Shown piece after piece: positions 1 to 11,740 of a stretch of 64,000 nt of DNA. The notes under the pieces were generated by a model that was given only the letters and a program-made list of their open reading frames with translations, was not told the DNA's origin and searched no databases. Source of the DNA: Chytridium lagenaria (taxonomy: Eukaryota > Chytridiomycota > Chytridiomycetes > Chytridiales > Chytridiaceae); the NCBI GenBank assembly GCA_025449115.1, contig JAHLKC010000061.1:62001-126000 (forward strand), in the 5' to 3' direction. Position 1 is the first letter of the stretch. Each line of letters starts with the position of its first letter. The translations under genes were made by a program, and so were the position numbers.

Positions 1-326
1 ATCTTTATTGGACATTCTCGTAGTATCGTCAATGGCTGTAAATCTTAAAGTTTCGCCGATTCGCGTCATCGCCGCATCTTCGTCAGCGAAGGTGGGCAGG
101 ATTCTCGTAAATGGTGCTTGCCCATACTGTAGAAGATTTTATGGCGGAATGCGTAAAGCAATACGATAAGGCCGTCTGCCTTTTCTTTTGACTGAAGCTT
201 TACTTATTCCACGACTTAAATCGGCATGGGTTTGTGCCTAGTAAACAGCCCATAATTCATTCGTTGTTGGAAACAAGCAAGAATATGTATTTTCTGCGAT
301 GCTGGTATATGTATCAAAAGTACCCA
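1..326. other. Intergenic flank downstream of the serpin
   Basis: No gene is recognised here. One short plus-strand open stretch (about 2-169) lacks a convincing start and matches no family. The stretch lies 3' of the minus-strand serpin and presumably holds its 3' untranslated region, plus the edge of a neighbour outside the window. Confidence 0.4.
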
Positions 327-1517
327 TCACGCCTTTGTTACAGATTGGATGCGAGACGTGAACCAAATGTCCTTTGAAATGTCGTTGGTGATAAAGAAGG
401 CAAACGGCCTGTCCACATTGAAAAGTATAGGCTTCGGAACTTTTGGGGCCGGCGCCATGCTTCGCATCATCATAACAGCCGTGGCAGCAGCAGCCTCTGT
501 GCCTTTCTCATCCACTTTGATGTAGACCTTGTGAATAATGTCGCTGATAAACAGACCCCTATCGTTGGATGCGAGCATGGAGGAAAAGTCTGCATCAGAC
601 GAGAATGCCGACGACATCCCCATTTGAGAAAGTTGTGTCTTCAAGCCAGACGTCTTGACGTCAATCTCAAACTTTGGAAGACTTAAGTCAACGAGCCGCT
701 TTTTCGCATCGTCGTCTAAAAGCTCTGCCAATGAGTCTTTCAATGCGTCGTGGGAGGAAATCAAGGTAGATATTGTGGTATGCTCTTTTGGAAGCACAAC
801 TATGGCGGAGATAGAGGAGTTGGGGACGTTGGTGGCGTAAGGAAGACGGATGGCTTGAAAGTCGTTCGTCTCCGTATATGCAAAGTGCGATTCTTGTTGC
901 ATCATACGGCACTTGTAAGGCTCTGCAGGGGAAGGCGGATGGAAGACCTTGTTTTTAGTTCTCGTAGCTTTGAATGGTTGCTCCCACTTTCCCTTGAAAT
1001 AGATAGCATTGAGGATGATCATCTCAACATCAGTTGCTGCTTCTATTAGACGCGGGATCTGTCCATTGGTCTGTTTCGCGACCCAGTCATTGACTTTATC
1101 CAAGTCTATGACATCTTGAGAGAGAAATAACTCTCCGTGAAATGACTCCTTAACCGCTTTTAAAAACGTAGCTGATGGCTCATTCGATGACTTCAATGCA
1201 ATTCCATTTGCGATGGACACTTGCAGTTGATCGTGCTTCAAGGACTGGCATTCCTTCATGCGAGAGCAAGCAGCGCTTTCAAGCTCTTTTGTGTCCTTTG
1301 CGTTCAACGTTGAGTTAACAGAGAGGACGGAGGACATGCCAGACCAAGTCCCTCCGCTTGCCCCCAAAGCTGCCATGGCGAGCGCGAACCATAGGCTAAG
1401 AGGAGAGAATGTGACATTATCATTGATATCGCTGCTGTTACAAAGACCCTGTAAGAGTTTGATGCCGAATGTGCTGATGGGTGATTCCATTGTTTCGACT
1501 GCTCTAGACCGACCCAT
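327..1517 (-). CDS. Serpin (serine protease inhibitor family I4), intracellular type
   Basis: This is a single uninterrupted 396-residue frame, close to the usual serpin length. It has the family landmarks in order: an N-terminal FSPLSLWFALAMAALGA helix, the NAIYFKGKWEQPF segment near residue 170, and a C-terminal reactive centre loop followed by DRPFAFFI. The loop hinge reads EKGTEAAAAT, the small-residue hinge that inhibitory serpins need for loop insertion. It is followed by a Met-rich stretch and Arg-Ser, which I take as the likely P1-P1' bond, implying a trypsin-like target. There is no signal peptide, so it is probably cytosolic. The second Met (residue 10) is an alternative start. The gene has no intron, unlike its neighbours, and lies 178 bp downstream of the adenylyl cyclase on the same strand. 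Serpins are rare in fungi, and lateral acquisition is possible but unproven. Family call is firm; target protease is inference. Confidence 0.95.
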   Translation of the reverse strand: MGRSRAVETMESPISTFGIKLLQGLCNSSDINDNVTFSPLSLWFALAMAALGASGGTWSGMSSVLSVNSTLNAKDTKELESAACSRMKECQSLKHDQLQVSIANGIALKSSNEPSATFLKAVKESFHGELFLSQDVIDLDKVNDWVAKQTNGQIPRLIEAATDVEMIILNAIYFKGKWEQPFKATRTKNKVFHPPSPAEPYKCRMMQQESHFAYTETNDFQAIRLPYATNVPNSSISAIVVLPKEHTTISTLISSHDALKDSLAELLDDDAKKRLVDLSLPKFEIDVKTSGLKTQLSQMGMSSAFSSDADFSSMLASNDRGLFISDIIHKVYIKVDEKGTEAAAATAVMMMRSMAPAPKVPKPILFNVDRPFAFFITNDISKDIWFTSRIQSVTKA

Positions 1518-1695
1518 GACTTCGCCAAAAAAGAATTTACGAAAAACAAACGTTGGAATGGGGGCGCGCCCACATGAGATGTCTTCATTTGTACAAATAA
1601 AACTATTCTACACAAGATAATTACCATACAGACGGAGGATAGAAATAGATTTGGGGAGGGAGAGATGGGAGGAGTGAGGCTATACAGGCTCCAGT

Positions 1696-4600
1696 TCATG
1701 AGTCTATCCATTTCTGGATTTGCTGAAGACCAAGGGCAGACAGTAGCGCCTGCGTTTCAGATTTGATAGCATGTGCTGTCTCAGTTCCGAATTTTGGTCC
1801 AGAGAGTGGCCGAAACTTGATCATCAGAGCATAATAGAGACACGCAAGGAATGGTCGGTCTTTCAACAGCGCTTGCGATCTCGATAGATGCTTCTGAAGA
1901 TGTTGCGAGGCTTGGTTAAGAAGGCCTTGTGCTAGGAGAATTGTGGAGTTGATAAAGCTTTGCGTAGTTGCTCTAGGATGTGGAATGGGTGCTTTCAAGC
2001 CTTTTGATATCATATCTGAAGTTATTTGAAGGGATTTTATGACTAAGTCACGGTCGGCAGTGCTGAGCACGATGTCTTTTTCCGTCAACATCACACCAAT
2101 GTAAAAGCACAGTAATATTGCCGACTATATTAATTTGTTAATTATGTGCAGGACGATTTGCCAAACCTCAAGAATGCATGGCGCTGGTGGAATATGTGCT
2201 TGTGAAATCTTTGCGAGGGCTGAGAGTGCCTTACTCCATTCCTTATGATAAAGATAGTGTATTGCAATCGATGCTAAAAGTCCAAAGTTCAGATAGGTAT
2301 ACGTGGCGAGAAGCTTGTCTGCTGAGACGGCAAACCAATCCCGAGATCCATCGGCAAAGTTCAAGTTATCATTTATCAAAACATTATTTTGAATAATCAT
2401 GATGAAGAGTAGCGCTATATAGATCAGGTTAAAGCTGGTTGGATCATTCAGTTTACCTTGAGCGAGAGGGTCCTCTGATGCCAAAATCCTATCGCTGTCT
2501 GAGAGGAAAACATTTCTGCTATCTTCAAACTTCCCCTTCTGCATCAGCAAAGCTGCCATATATCCTGCCGCAACATAACTCGGATCCGTATCCTGGTTAG
2601 CCTCAAGAAAACGCCGACAGACAGTAAGGCAAGTATCAATTTGTCCCGCTTGATACAATATCGCAGATAAATCATCAATAATCAGGTGATCCCGGAAGTC
2701 GCTCAACGTCTCTCTCAATCGCATTCCCTCTTTACAATATCTCTGACTTAAAGAAATACAGTTGCGCCGCCTTGAGCAAAGGGAGACTTTCATTATTGCT
2801 TGCACTAGTTGAATCTATTGTATACATGTAATTGGAGATTAAGATTAAGTTAAGAGAACAACCTAAAAGGGAGCGTCATCCATACCTCTGATTTAGAAGT
2901 GATGGCCATTCCTAACATCAGAAACGCCGCAAGAGAGGCCTCATTTAATGTTCCTTCCCACTCATAGCACTGCGATAACGTACACATGATCCTCATTAAA
3001 ATCCCCGCTCTCTCCACTTCAATTGGTGTAATCTTCGCGTTCCCATGCCGAAACTTTGGTCTCGAAAGCAAATACCTCATCTCAAGCTTCCACAAGCTGA
3101 CTTTAAGTTTAAAAGGAGAAGTCGGCCAAGGACTCCCAAGAAGAACTAGCGCGCTTTTTAGTTTACGAAGGGCCTCATCGCTCTGTCTCAATCTATTTTC
3201 GAGATTCGGCGAGAAGTGCCAGCCATTGAGCTTTTCGCTCGACTGTGGGAGGTCACTGGGAATTGCTCACGAATGTCACGATCACTTGATCGGTACAGAA
3301 CGCTCAACAGAAATTCGATGGTGTTGGCACTTTCGGAAAAAAGCGATTGTCCATTTGAAATATGGCAAGTAGCTCGAGATAGTCAATACATTTCGGCATG
3401 TTAGTAGAATTGGAATAGTGAAAGGATATGGTCGGGAGGAGGATATTCACGTTCTCTTCATTGAGGGTAGACTCAAAATACTAAGTATAGTATCAGCAAA
3501 TTACCGTAATCAGAATGAAATGTAAAAATGTGGAATCTTACTTGAGCAATTCTACCATGAAGGCCTTGTTTCTGAGAAACAGGCATTGACGCTGAAATCG
3601 AAGATAAAATTAACACTTTTTGAACCCGTAGCTTTGCGCAGTATCCTCATCCTTGACCCCAGTCAATTCCTCATCATTTACTTTCGCCAAAAAGCTATGC
3701 TTATCATGCGACTTAATGATATTCTCCAAATATTCAACGTTGATATCCCCCCCATCATCAAGAACCCCGCCAAATCCTCAAGATCAAAATACTGTCCCAT
3801 GATCGAAGCCGCCTTTAGTATCCTTTGGAAATCTGGGTTTAATCTATCGAATTGCGCCATAATTGCTGTTTGGACGTCATTGACGAGAAGATGGTCAAGG
3901 TCTAGATTTTTACTGACGATAGCGAGACGTCTTTTGGCAGTCACGGCAATATGATCCTTTCCAAAATCCTTTAGAGCCTGAATCAATTGAAGAGAAAAGA
4001 ACGGATGGCCTCCGCATTTCTTAAAAATCGTTTTTGTAATAACAGGATCAACGGATGTAATGCTAGCGCCATACTGCTGCTTAATCATTTCCTATAAATA
4101 CGTAAGGTATGCCATGCTACATATAAACTTACCTCCACGTCGATCTCGGTTAGTCCACGGATCACCAACGATGTCGTTGAAGGTATATCGGATACTTTAT
4201 GGAAAACTTGGCTAACATGTACATCCGTCGTTGGTCTTGTAAAAACGATGATGAACGGCTGTTGTCCGATCTTAACTAACGCCAACAAAGTCTCCAAGCT
4301 AAATGAATCCAGCCACTGAGCATTATCCAACATTATGACAATGCGAAGCCTTGCAGCGACTTTATCAATTAATCTAGCAATCAACAAAGCAATGCAATTA
4401 GCTCGAGCAGTTTGATTAAGGTATTTCGTAGTCTCATTTTCCTCGTGTAGAAACCATGGAAGGAAATTTAATAACGGTAGCCATTCAGACTCCCCCAGCT
4501 TATGCATTATTGAAACGACCGCATCCGCTTGAGGCTCTACTCCTGACGAAAAAATCGAAAGCATAGATCCGTGTGCAATTGTGTTACTTCGGAGCGAGCT

Positions 4601-7600
4601 ATTAAATGACAAGATGCTTCCAGGATTCAATGAGTTTTTGAGTCCAGCTCCAAGATTTGAATTCGAGGCACCGAGTTGGTCAGGGGACAGATTGAGCCCT
4701 GTTGGAGGGCTCTTGACTCCTCCTAGCGGGTTCAAAAGGTATCTGTTATTCCTACTGCTCGACGAATCTTCTACAACGTCAACCGTTACTCGTCGAGTGA
4801 TTCCAGTCGGAGGATCTTGGAATAGACGGGGCAATTCAGCGTGTATGGGTGGTACCAATATTGGAGGTGGTTCCGCCTCTATAGTTATCGCTGCTACCTT
4901 TGCCTCCACGATCCGATTGTCTTGCATACCGTTCAAATTAACAAAAGAGCTCAACGCAGAGGTACTGCGTCCATCATCATCGCATGTGTCAGAACTCTGT
5001 TGAACAAGGTCCGTCACAATATTCACGACTGGGGCGTATCCAGCCAGATGGGAAGGTAGCATCACTTTTCTTCGCGTATGACTGCTTGACGTGGACGCCA
5101 TGCTTCTTCGACGATCAGGAGATGATACTTCCGATGTATAGCTCACGGATGAAGAAAACGAGCTCCATATCGGCTATTAGGTACAGATCCTGTTCGAGTT
5201 GTTGGACCTGATCCGCGATAGGAGAAACTCTGAAAATCTGCGAATGGGACTTAACCATAGACGTTTCGGGTGGTAGACCAAAGATAGACTGGTGCTTTGC
5301 GACGATCATGAAGAGTTGTGTGATGATGGATTGGAAAATAAAGTGTGGAGTCGTTCTCTCGATTTCGATGGCAGATGCAAAACTAAATTTCGTTCCTAGT
5401 TAGGCATATGAAGATAAAGAAAGGTATGTTTAACTCACCAGACTGGAATTTGAGAGGCTTTACAGTGTTGCTGAAAATGTGAAGCGAGATAGGTCTTTCC
5501 GATACCGCTTTCACCTTTTACACAGTTAACATTGCGGTGTGGAAAGGATTCCTACCTTCGACCATCACTGTTCTTCCTTCTTCAGCCGGTAAGTTTTTCC
5601 ATGTTTCCAATAGACTTCGAAGAAGCTCTCTCTAAATACGATATAATTAGAGATAAATTAAAAAAGAAACAGGCGGGTTTATATTAACAAACCTCCATAG
5701 CATATCCAATAACCCCATCGCCTGGACGGCGATCGTTTTTTTGCACACGTTTTCGAGTTATCGGCTTAATTATCTTCCACACCGAGATATAATCTGTTCG
5801 TCCTTTAAGCTGTTGTTTCAGGGATTAGAAGACGTTGCGATCTAATGATTTATTCATACACACCTGAAACTGCCCAACACACGCAAAAGAATCTGCACAT
5901 TCTTCCTTCTCCATACCCATTCTCGTCGCATCATCGCATACAATGGCATTATGTGACACATCAAGTTCTAAGGCAACAATGAGGCTGTTCAACATAAAAT
6001 ATCCCTGATAAGTGTAAACTCACCCATGAGTCTTGCAGCAATAACAACAACATCGCTGAGGAGTCCAGCCTCACTGCGAGTTGCGTTTCCCAGCACGGAG
6101 AAAAGCGTGTCCCCTGTCGCTAAACTGATGCAAAACGGTGCGAGTTCAGTGGCTTTCAGCTTTGATTCGATATCAAAGGCGCATTTCAGGGAGAAATCAC
6201 ATTCATTTTCGTGGGTATGAGGCTAGGTGGTTTTGGTTAACGTTTTCGTAAAAGTGAAAAGAAAGCGGAGATATGGACTTACGGGTAGGCCAAAAGCTGC
6301 AAGAATGGTTGTTCCTTTGCATCGACAGAAAACTATATTGAGATTGTTATATTATAGTTTTAAGGCTAGAATGGCAGCCTTACCTGCTGAAGAACTCCGT
6401 CGAAACGGGATAAACTGTCAAGACATATTTCGATGCAGAGTTGAGAGAGATTCGGATCGAATGGGAATTTAAGTTTTACAAACATTATCGTCATCCGCCT
6501 AAATCTCTCTTGAATACGAGGAACAGAGAGCAAAGACTACAAACCTATATTCAGAGATTTCATCCGAATCACCCGAGATATTCTCCCTCGAAGACGAGGC
6601 ATGATCAATCTTATGCACCAAACTCGCATTCACAAATTGTCTGAAAACAACTTGCGCCTCTGATGAAAAACTCGCTAAATTCGGTATATCGCCTTGCGAG
6701 ACATTTCTTACGACAGATGACGGTAAAGGCACCAACGACGATCTTCTTCCATTTCGTGTTGTAGGCATAGTAAATCCAGGATTGAATGAGGCTTGGCCAT
6801 CGAGTTTGGTGATGACCGAAATCCCGGATCCGGTATCTTTGCATCGTCCGCGAATGAATATGGGGTATTCAGATTCAAAGACTTCCCAGAGACGTGTGGG
6901 AAGACTGAGCTCGCCTCCATTGGCTACTTTGAGAAGGTCCCCGATCTCTTGCAGTGGGGGTCCTGCAATTGTATAATCTACATAATTAAGTTGTAATAGT
7001 TTAATCTCAGTTGCATTGTAAAATCTTAGAATATAAAAATGCATTACCCATTCGCTCTCCAGGTAAGCCGATGATGACATTATCTTTTCAAAAACAAAAC
7101 AGTTTAACACTTCGTCATACTGAAACAATCTCGCATATTTTATAACAAACTCACCGACATCCCCCGCTGCTAATCCTATATGAAGTGATAACTTGTATCC
7201 CTCCAAATCCTCCAGCTCATTTGCGGAAACCCCGACTATATTGACGCTAGAGTTGTTTCCCCCGTTGACGTTTAGATGATTTGATGTGCTGGTTTTTGCT
7301 GATTGGGGGCGATGAAGTTGTTGGAAGTCGACAGAGTACTCATGGTCTATAAAATTTAATGCTTCTTGTTGGTTGTTATATTAAGCTTACATATTGAAAG
7401 AATATCAAGACAGCAATCGATCTAACGTAACGTAGAGGTTAAGTCTGATGCTGAGAGGTCGCAGAAACAAACTTCAAATACCAAAGTGATAATCTTAACT
7501 TACCACATGCTATTTGTTTGAGGTTAGGCGGACAAAACGAAGAGTTTGGTAAGTACTAAAGTCTCCATAGAAAAAATAATTAAAAAGCAAAAAAATAAGA

Positions 7601-8488
7601 GAGCCGAGTATATCACGTCAGCATCAACGTACCTTAATTGCCATCGCGGGAATATGTGGTCCATTTGGAGACCAGCTCCCTTTGCATATTTCCGCAACGT
7701 CAAAACGGACAAGAATTGCGTCACCCTTTAAGAATACGACGGATTTGCGTCAGTCTAACGGCCAAAGAAGAAGCAATACTAGAGGATGAAGACGAATTAA
7801 GAGACTCACCAAAAACTTTACAACATCACCCTTATCTTTCTCAATGAGGTCGATAATCTAAAGAGTGCAAAGGAGGAGAAAGTGTCATTTCAAGTTCAAA
7901 AAGCGAAAAGTTCCTGCATCATCTTCCATATCCTCTTGCATAACCTCTTCTTTCATTTAATTCCTTATCCTACTTTTAACGTTCTTTAAGCCCCAAGTGT
8001 AACAGCAGGTCCTCCCAAAGCTATCCATGCCTTCCAAATCCCTTTTCCACAAATCGAAGAAAGACTCTCGAAAAGGCATACCTGGCTTAGGTATTTTCCC
8101 ACCGTATCGCTGATAATCTCTGATCCAAACCGTCCCAATCTTTGAGCCAGAATAGCGGTGAGTTTGCTGTAAGTTCCCCAATTCCACGTCCCGTTGCGAA
8201 AGAGTCATATTAGCTTAAAAAATTCTTGTAGCCACTTCAAAATGAACTAAATCGTAAAGTAGAAACAGCGAAAAAGAAATTGAAATGTTTAAAGATAAAG
8301 CAGAACCTGTAAGCCGTGATGTCAATAAGACATATGATCGACGCTGCCCTTTCAACCATCAATGCCTTTGGAGAGTACCCAGGCTGTTTAAACTTATCGT
8401 CCCCCGGTTTCTCATTCGGAGGTATGGCGGCCAGCCGCTCAAAGACCTCCTGTCTCTTTACGTATTTTGCGACATATCTCCGAAACAT
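1696..8488 (-). CDS. Soluble-type (ADCY10-like) adenylyl cyclase with AAA+-type NTPase and C-terminal repeat region
   Basis: This multi-exon gene has the architecture of bicarbonate-responsive soluble adenylyl cyclase. Exons at 8488-7640 encode the first class III cyclase domain. It has IICLIDIT with the first metal Asp, then LTAILAQRLGRFGSEII, then KGDVVKFLGDAILVRF with the second metal Asp. The exon at 7206-6500 continues it (LSLHIGLAAGDV, YTIAGPPLQEIGDLLK). A second, degenerate cyclase domain follows (about 6340-5880), with CKGTTILAAFGLP and VVVIAARLMG but no clear metal Asp pair. Next comes an NTPase module with Walker A GESGIGKT near 5500, Walker B RIVIMLDNAQWLD near 4340 and the CGGHPFFSLQLIQAL element near 4000. 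The C-terminal part (3200-1696) is helical and TPR-like, as in ADCY10. The predicted role is ATP to cAMP conversion in the cytosol. The start at MFRRYV is the first Met of the first exon; upstream exons cannot be excluded. Exon joins are approximate. Confidence 0.92.
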
Positions 8489-9325
8489 CCTTCAAAGAAG
8501 AAGCGAGAGATATGGGCTCCCTTCTTCTGGTATACTAGGTAAAATCCCCCACCTCCTCCTCCCCTTGAGACTGACCGCCTCCGTATCCCTTGCGATGAGC
8601 GTACAAAGTGCGATCTCGGATACAGACTCAACCAACACCGGGTCGACCTCTTGACTCTTGTGGCAATCTCTCTTTTTGTATGAATGCTCCCACTTTGAAT
8701 AAAATTTTTTCACAGTTTCCCTAATAGAAATTTAGAGACTCGTGTGTGGAAACGGACGAGGAAGATCTCGACAGCGTCGCCGCGCACAGAGACTCAACCT
8801 GCAACTACTTGGATCTTCTGTCATCACACAGTCATACTAAAAAGAGATTGCTTTTTGACATTTATTACAGGGACCAAAATTTGACAATTCTTCATTTCGA
8901 AAACAAATGGGTCATGCTTTCGTCTTCATGTGTATTTGAAGTCGCATCCGATGCGAAGAAGTCAACCTACGTCGACACCCATCACCTCGCCCTTTTGCAG
9001 ATGTTGCAGGAATGCTGCTAAGCACCAGCTAAGGTTAAGCGGGGCCTCTCCATCGGGAATGAAAATCCTACTTAAAGATCACGTAAATCAGTCTAACACC
9101 GATGGAGAGTGATCTCCATCAGTCCTTTTTCTTGTTGATTTCAAAAAATAGCGAGTTCTTCCACCCTTGCTATCAAGTGAAGACCACACCATAATCCCGA
9201 GTCAATAATCCCGCAATGTTGTGGAAGATTTGGCGGACGAAGTTAGGTCTTTATTAACACATATATAAAACATCCCTAAGTTCCTCTAAACACCAAATAA
9301 ACAATCCTTCAATAGCCAGAAAATC
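8489..9325. other. Intergenic region with an 11-bp inverted repeat
   Basis: No gene is recognised. It separates the start of the adenylyl cyclase from the end of the cysteine-rich membrane protein, both on the minus strand, so it should hold the cyclase promoter. An open plus-strand stretch (8746-9021) begins with GTG, not ATG, and has no family signature. An inverted repeat lies near 9045-9111. Confidence 0.4.
9045..9111. repeat. Inverted repeat (11-bp arms, about 45-nt loop)
   Basis: The arm CTCTCCATCGG near 9046 is exactly complementary to CCGATGGAGAG near 9100. The pair could form a hairpin in transcript or DNA. Its position 3' of the minus-strand gene ending at 9326 would fit a 3' processing structure, but this is only a guess. 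Confidence 0.5.
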
Positions 9326-10703
9326 TTAGAACACGAGTGGATAATTACAGTAATCCTCAAAACAGCATAAATCCTTCACGTAAAGAGGTTGGTTGAGGTT
9401 ACAGTCTGTCACATTGGCACCCCAGTGCATGTAGGCAATGGAGGACTCGTAAAAGACGGGGTCTGTGTTATAAAAAGTAGGGAATCAGGTTAGTGATGAG
9501 GTTTGGGGAATAACTTAAAGGGGTAAGAGGGGGAAGGCGCCTACATCGGGTGCAGCCATTGTAGCCCATAATCTCGGCGGTGGAAGGGTCCATTTTAATG
9601 GGAGGGTCACCTAGAGATGACGTCAATTAGGATCAAGTTGGAAGGCGATAAGGTGATATAGATAATTAATAAAGAAACCCACTTAAATCCATAATATTGC
9701 TCGCAAAACAACTCCTCGCCTTTCCATCAGTCGGTGCAGTGTAAGTCTTGCTGTTTAACGGCACATCTGCTGGTCTCGCTTGCGGCCTATTACACTCATC
9801 TGTGTTGCAACATGTGACGCCCATGAAGGCATCAGAGACGCTTTTGCAGAGTTTGGTCTCGATTACTCCGAGGGACATGATAACGGTACCCTTGTCGGTA
9901 AAGTCTTCTATAGCGCAAGCGGTGTTGGAGGGGTCATAGAAGAGACCTGCGGAATCAATTTGGGTACGGCTGCCGGTTTCGGGAGAGATCCGGCAGATAA
10001 CGGGCCCTAACATGATCAGGTTAGCGTGATGATGATAGTAATATGATGAACCAATGTGCTTACATGAGACGCAAGAGTACTCTGAAGCATCGACCGTGTG
10101 GCGCGCCACATTGTTCAAGGCCTCCTCTAATGTAAAGCATAGACATTAGTATCGAACAGCACCTGACAGTTTAAAGCCCCCTGCCATCCCAATTGCCCTT
10201 CTGCCCCTATGGAGGTAGGTCATCGTTTTCTCGATACGTTACGGCCACGTTTGGTATCGCCGCGTTTGCAGTAATGTTGCTACAAGCAGCATGATAATCC
10301 TCGCAACAACGCTCGGGGATCACCCATGCGAACCGCTTTACTCACCTCTTGAAGGAGGATCCATAATGGTCCATTCCTCATCATTCTGGTAACAAGAGAT
10401 AGTCCTGCTTCCATCAGCAGCAGCAGCAGGAGCCACAGCAACTTCCACAGCAGCAGTAGCAGAACTCTGCGCAGAGGCACCCACAGTTCTTAAAAGTCCG
10501 ACGCAGCAGCACCCAATTGTAAATGTAGCCAGAACAAAGAGAGCAGTGAGAGTTGAGAAGGAACTCCCCAAAAGGATGCGCTTGCGGTGAATAGATTCCA
10601 TGAGGTCCGCTTCTATGTCGCTGACAGGCTGGAGAGAGAGGGTGATGGTCTCTTTGGAGTCAACGTGCTTCTCCACCGTCATCGTCTTGCAGTCGTCCTT
10701 CAT
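9326..10703 (-). CDS. Type II single-pass membrane protein with two tandem Ly6/uPAR-like cysteine-rich modules
   Basis: Exon 1 (10703-about 10345) starts MKDDCKTMTV. It encodes a roughly 45-residue cytoplasmic segment, one hydrophobic helix (STLTALFVLATFTIG, followed by CCCVGLL), an Ala-rich linker and then TISCYQ. Later exons complete two similar modules. Module 1 runs SCY, then CVSC, then CNTDECN preceded by a second Cys. Module 2 (RSCFASN) runs through CTRC to CCFEDYCN and ends PLVF-stop at 9326. Both modules close with C-C-x-x-(D/E)-x-C-N, the terminal signature of LU (Ly6/uPAR) domains, and share the order SC(Y/F), CxxC, CC...CN. I infer an extracytoplasmic disulfide-rich receptor or adhesion-type ectodomain. 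The CCxxDxCN ending is known from animal LU domains; its presence in a fungal gene is unexpected. Structure and homology are inferred from spacing only, and the function is unknown. Confidence 0.72.
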
Positions 10704-11339
10704 GGTAAATGCTAGTTTTTAGAAAGTGAGGCAGCGCGTGGTTTTATTTATTATTCCTTCCGGGTTAATCTGAATTCGATGCTTTTTCGAGGTCATCCGG
10801 CCCATCCTTTGATATTAGTCAGTAACCCATGACATTTGCAAAGCTCCACAAACTCCGCTTTCCATAACCAAGCATATATAGGAAAGCATAAATGCAACCA
10901 ATCAGCCAATGACATAACGAGCAGGAGCTTCCCAGCCGTTACAACATCAAGACCGCTGGGCGGCCTGAGAGTTTTCGACTACATATTGCATTGCGTACTA
11001 TCAGCCAGCTGAACTTGGCGCGGGGAGAGGAATTCTGTTGGTGTGTTAAGTTTATGGTTAAAGGAATCCTCGCAAAATATCTGGGCCTGGGGTTTGTCCG
11101 TGAACCATGCGATGCGGATTAAACTTGCGGATATAGATGGAACATGCTGACGTTTTATAAATCCAAAAGATAATTTAATTTGATATGATTAAATGATATA
11201 CACATGAAGCAGCGTGAGGTAATAATTCTTAACTTACAAAGTAAATACCGCCAGTCAGATTAACGAGTTAAGTGAATAGGATCAATGGTTATCTCATCTA
11301 GTGCAGAGTTCTACCTGTTCTGCCCTCAAACCCAACTTC

Positions 11340-11740
11340 TCTCCCTGCCTTGAAACACTCACTCCCATTCTCTAATATCCGAGGCATGCCATCAAAAAGG
11401 TACCAGCCACTATCGTACAGACCAACCCCATCTCCACATATACCACCGCGGAACCTTTATCTTCTTAAACTCATCCATAGCCCCCCTCAACCCAACACCA
11501 ATCACTCTTTTCTCCCCAACTGCATCCATAGCAGCGATAAAGAAAAGCGTGAGGATGGCTCGAACAACATGGGTTTGAACCGGCAATAAGTGTGACATAA
11601 CGTCCATGTGTGTTGAGGAGGCGTTGAGGTGAAGAGCAGCGTGATGAGGAACGCAGAGATACGTCTACTCCATTCCGAGATTCGTGAAAACGAACCATCG
11701 CTCGTCCAACATACCACAAAACTCTTCTAGAGTCAAGTAC
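11340..11740 (-). pseudogene. Possible broken coding remnant, unidentified
   Basis: Three overlapping short frames cover this patch, none longer than about 82 residues. Reading across frames gives a protein-like string containing FCGMLDERWFVF, HLLPVQTHVVRAILTLFFI and GLRGAMDEFKKIKVPRW. No start, splice pattern or family can be assigned. It may be a relic, an error-broken gene or chance. Confidence 0.2.

Noticed and set aside
1..170. Plus-strand open frame containing CPYC, like a glutaredoxin active site
   Set aside because: The rest of the frame has no thioredoxin-fold features, no clear start, and ends soon after; the motif is likely chance.
8746..9021. Open plus-strand frame of about 91 codons
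   Set aside because: It begins with GTG rather than ATG, has no family signature and no splice partners.
11560..11600. GGTTCAAACC-like B-box suggesting a tRNA
   Set aside because: No matching A-box, acceptor stem or cloverleaf could be formed around it.
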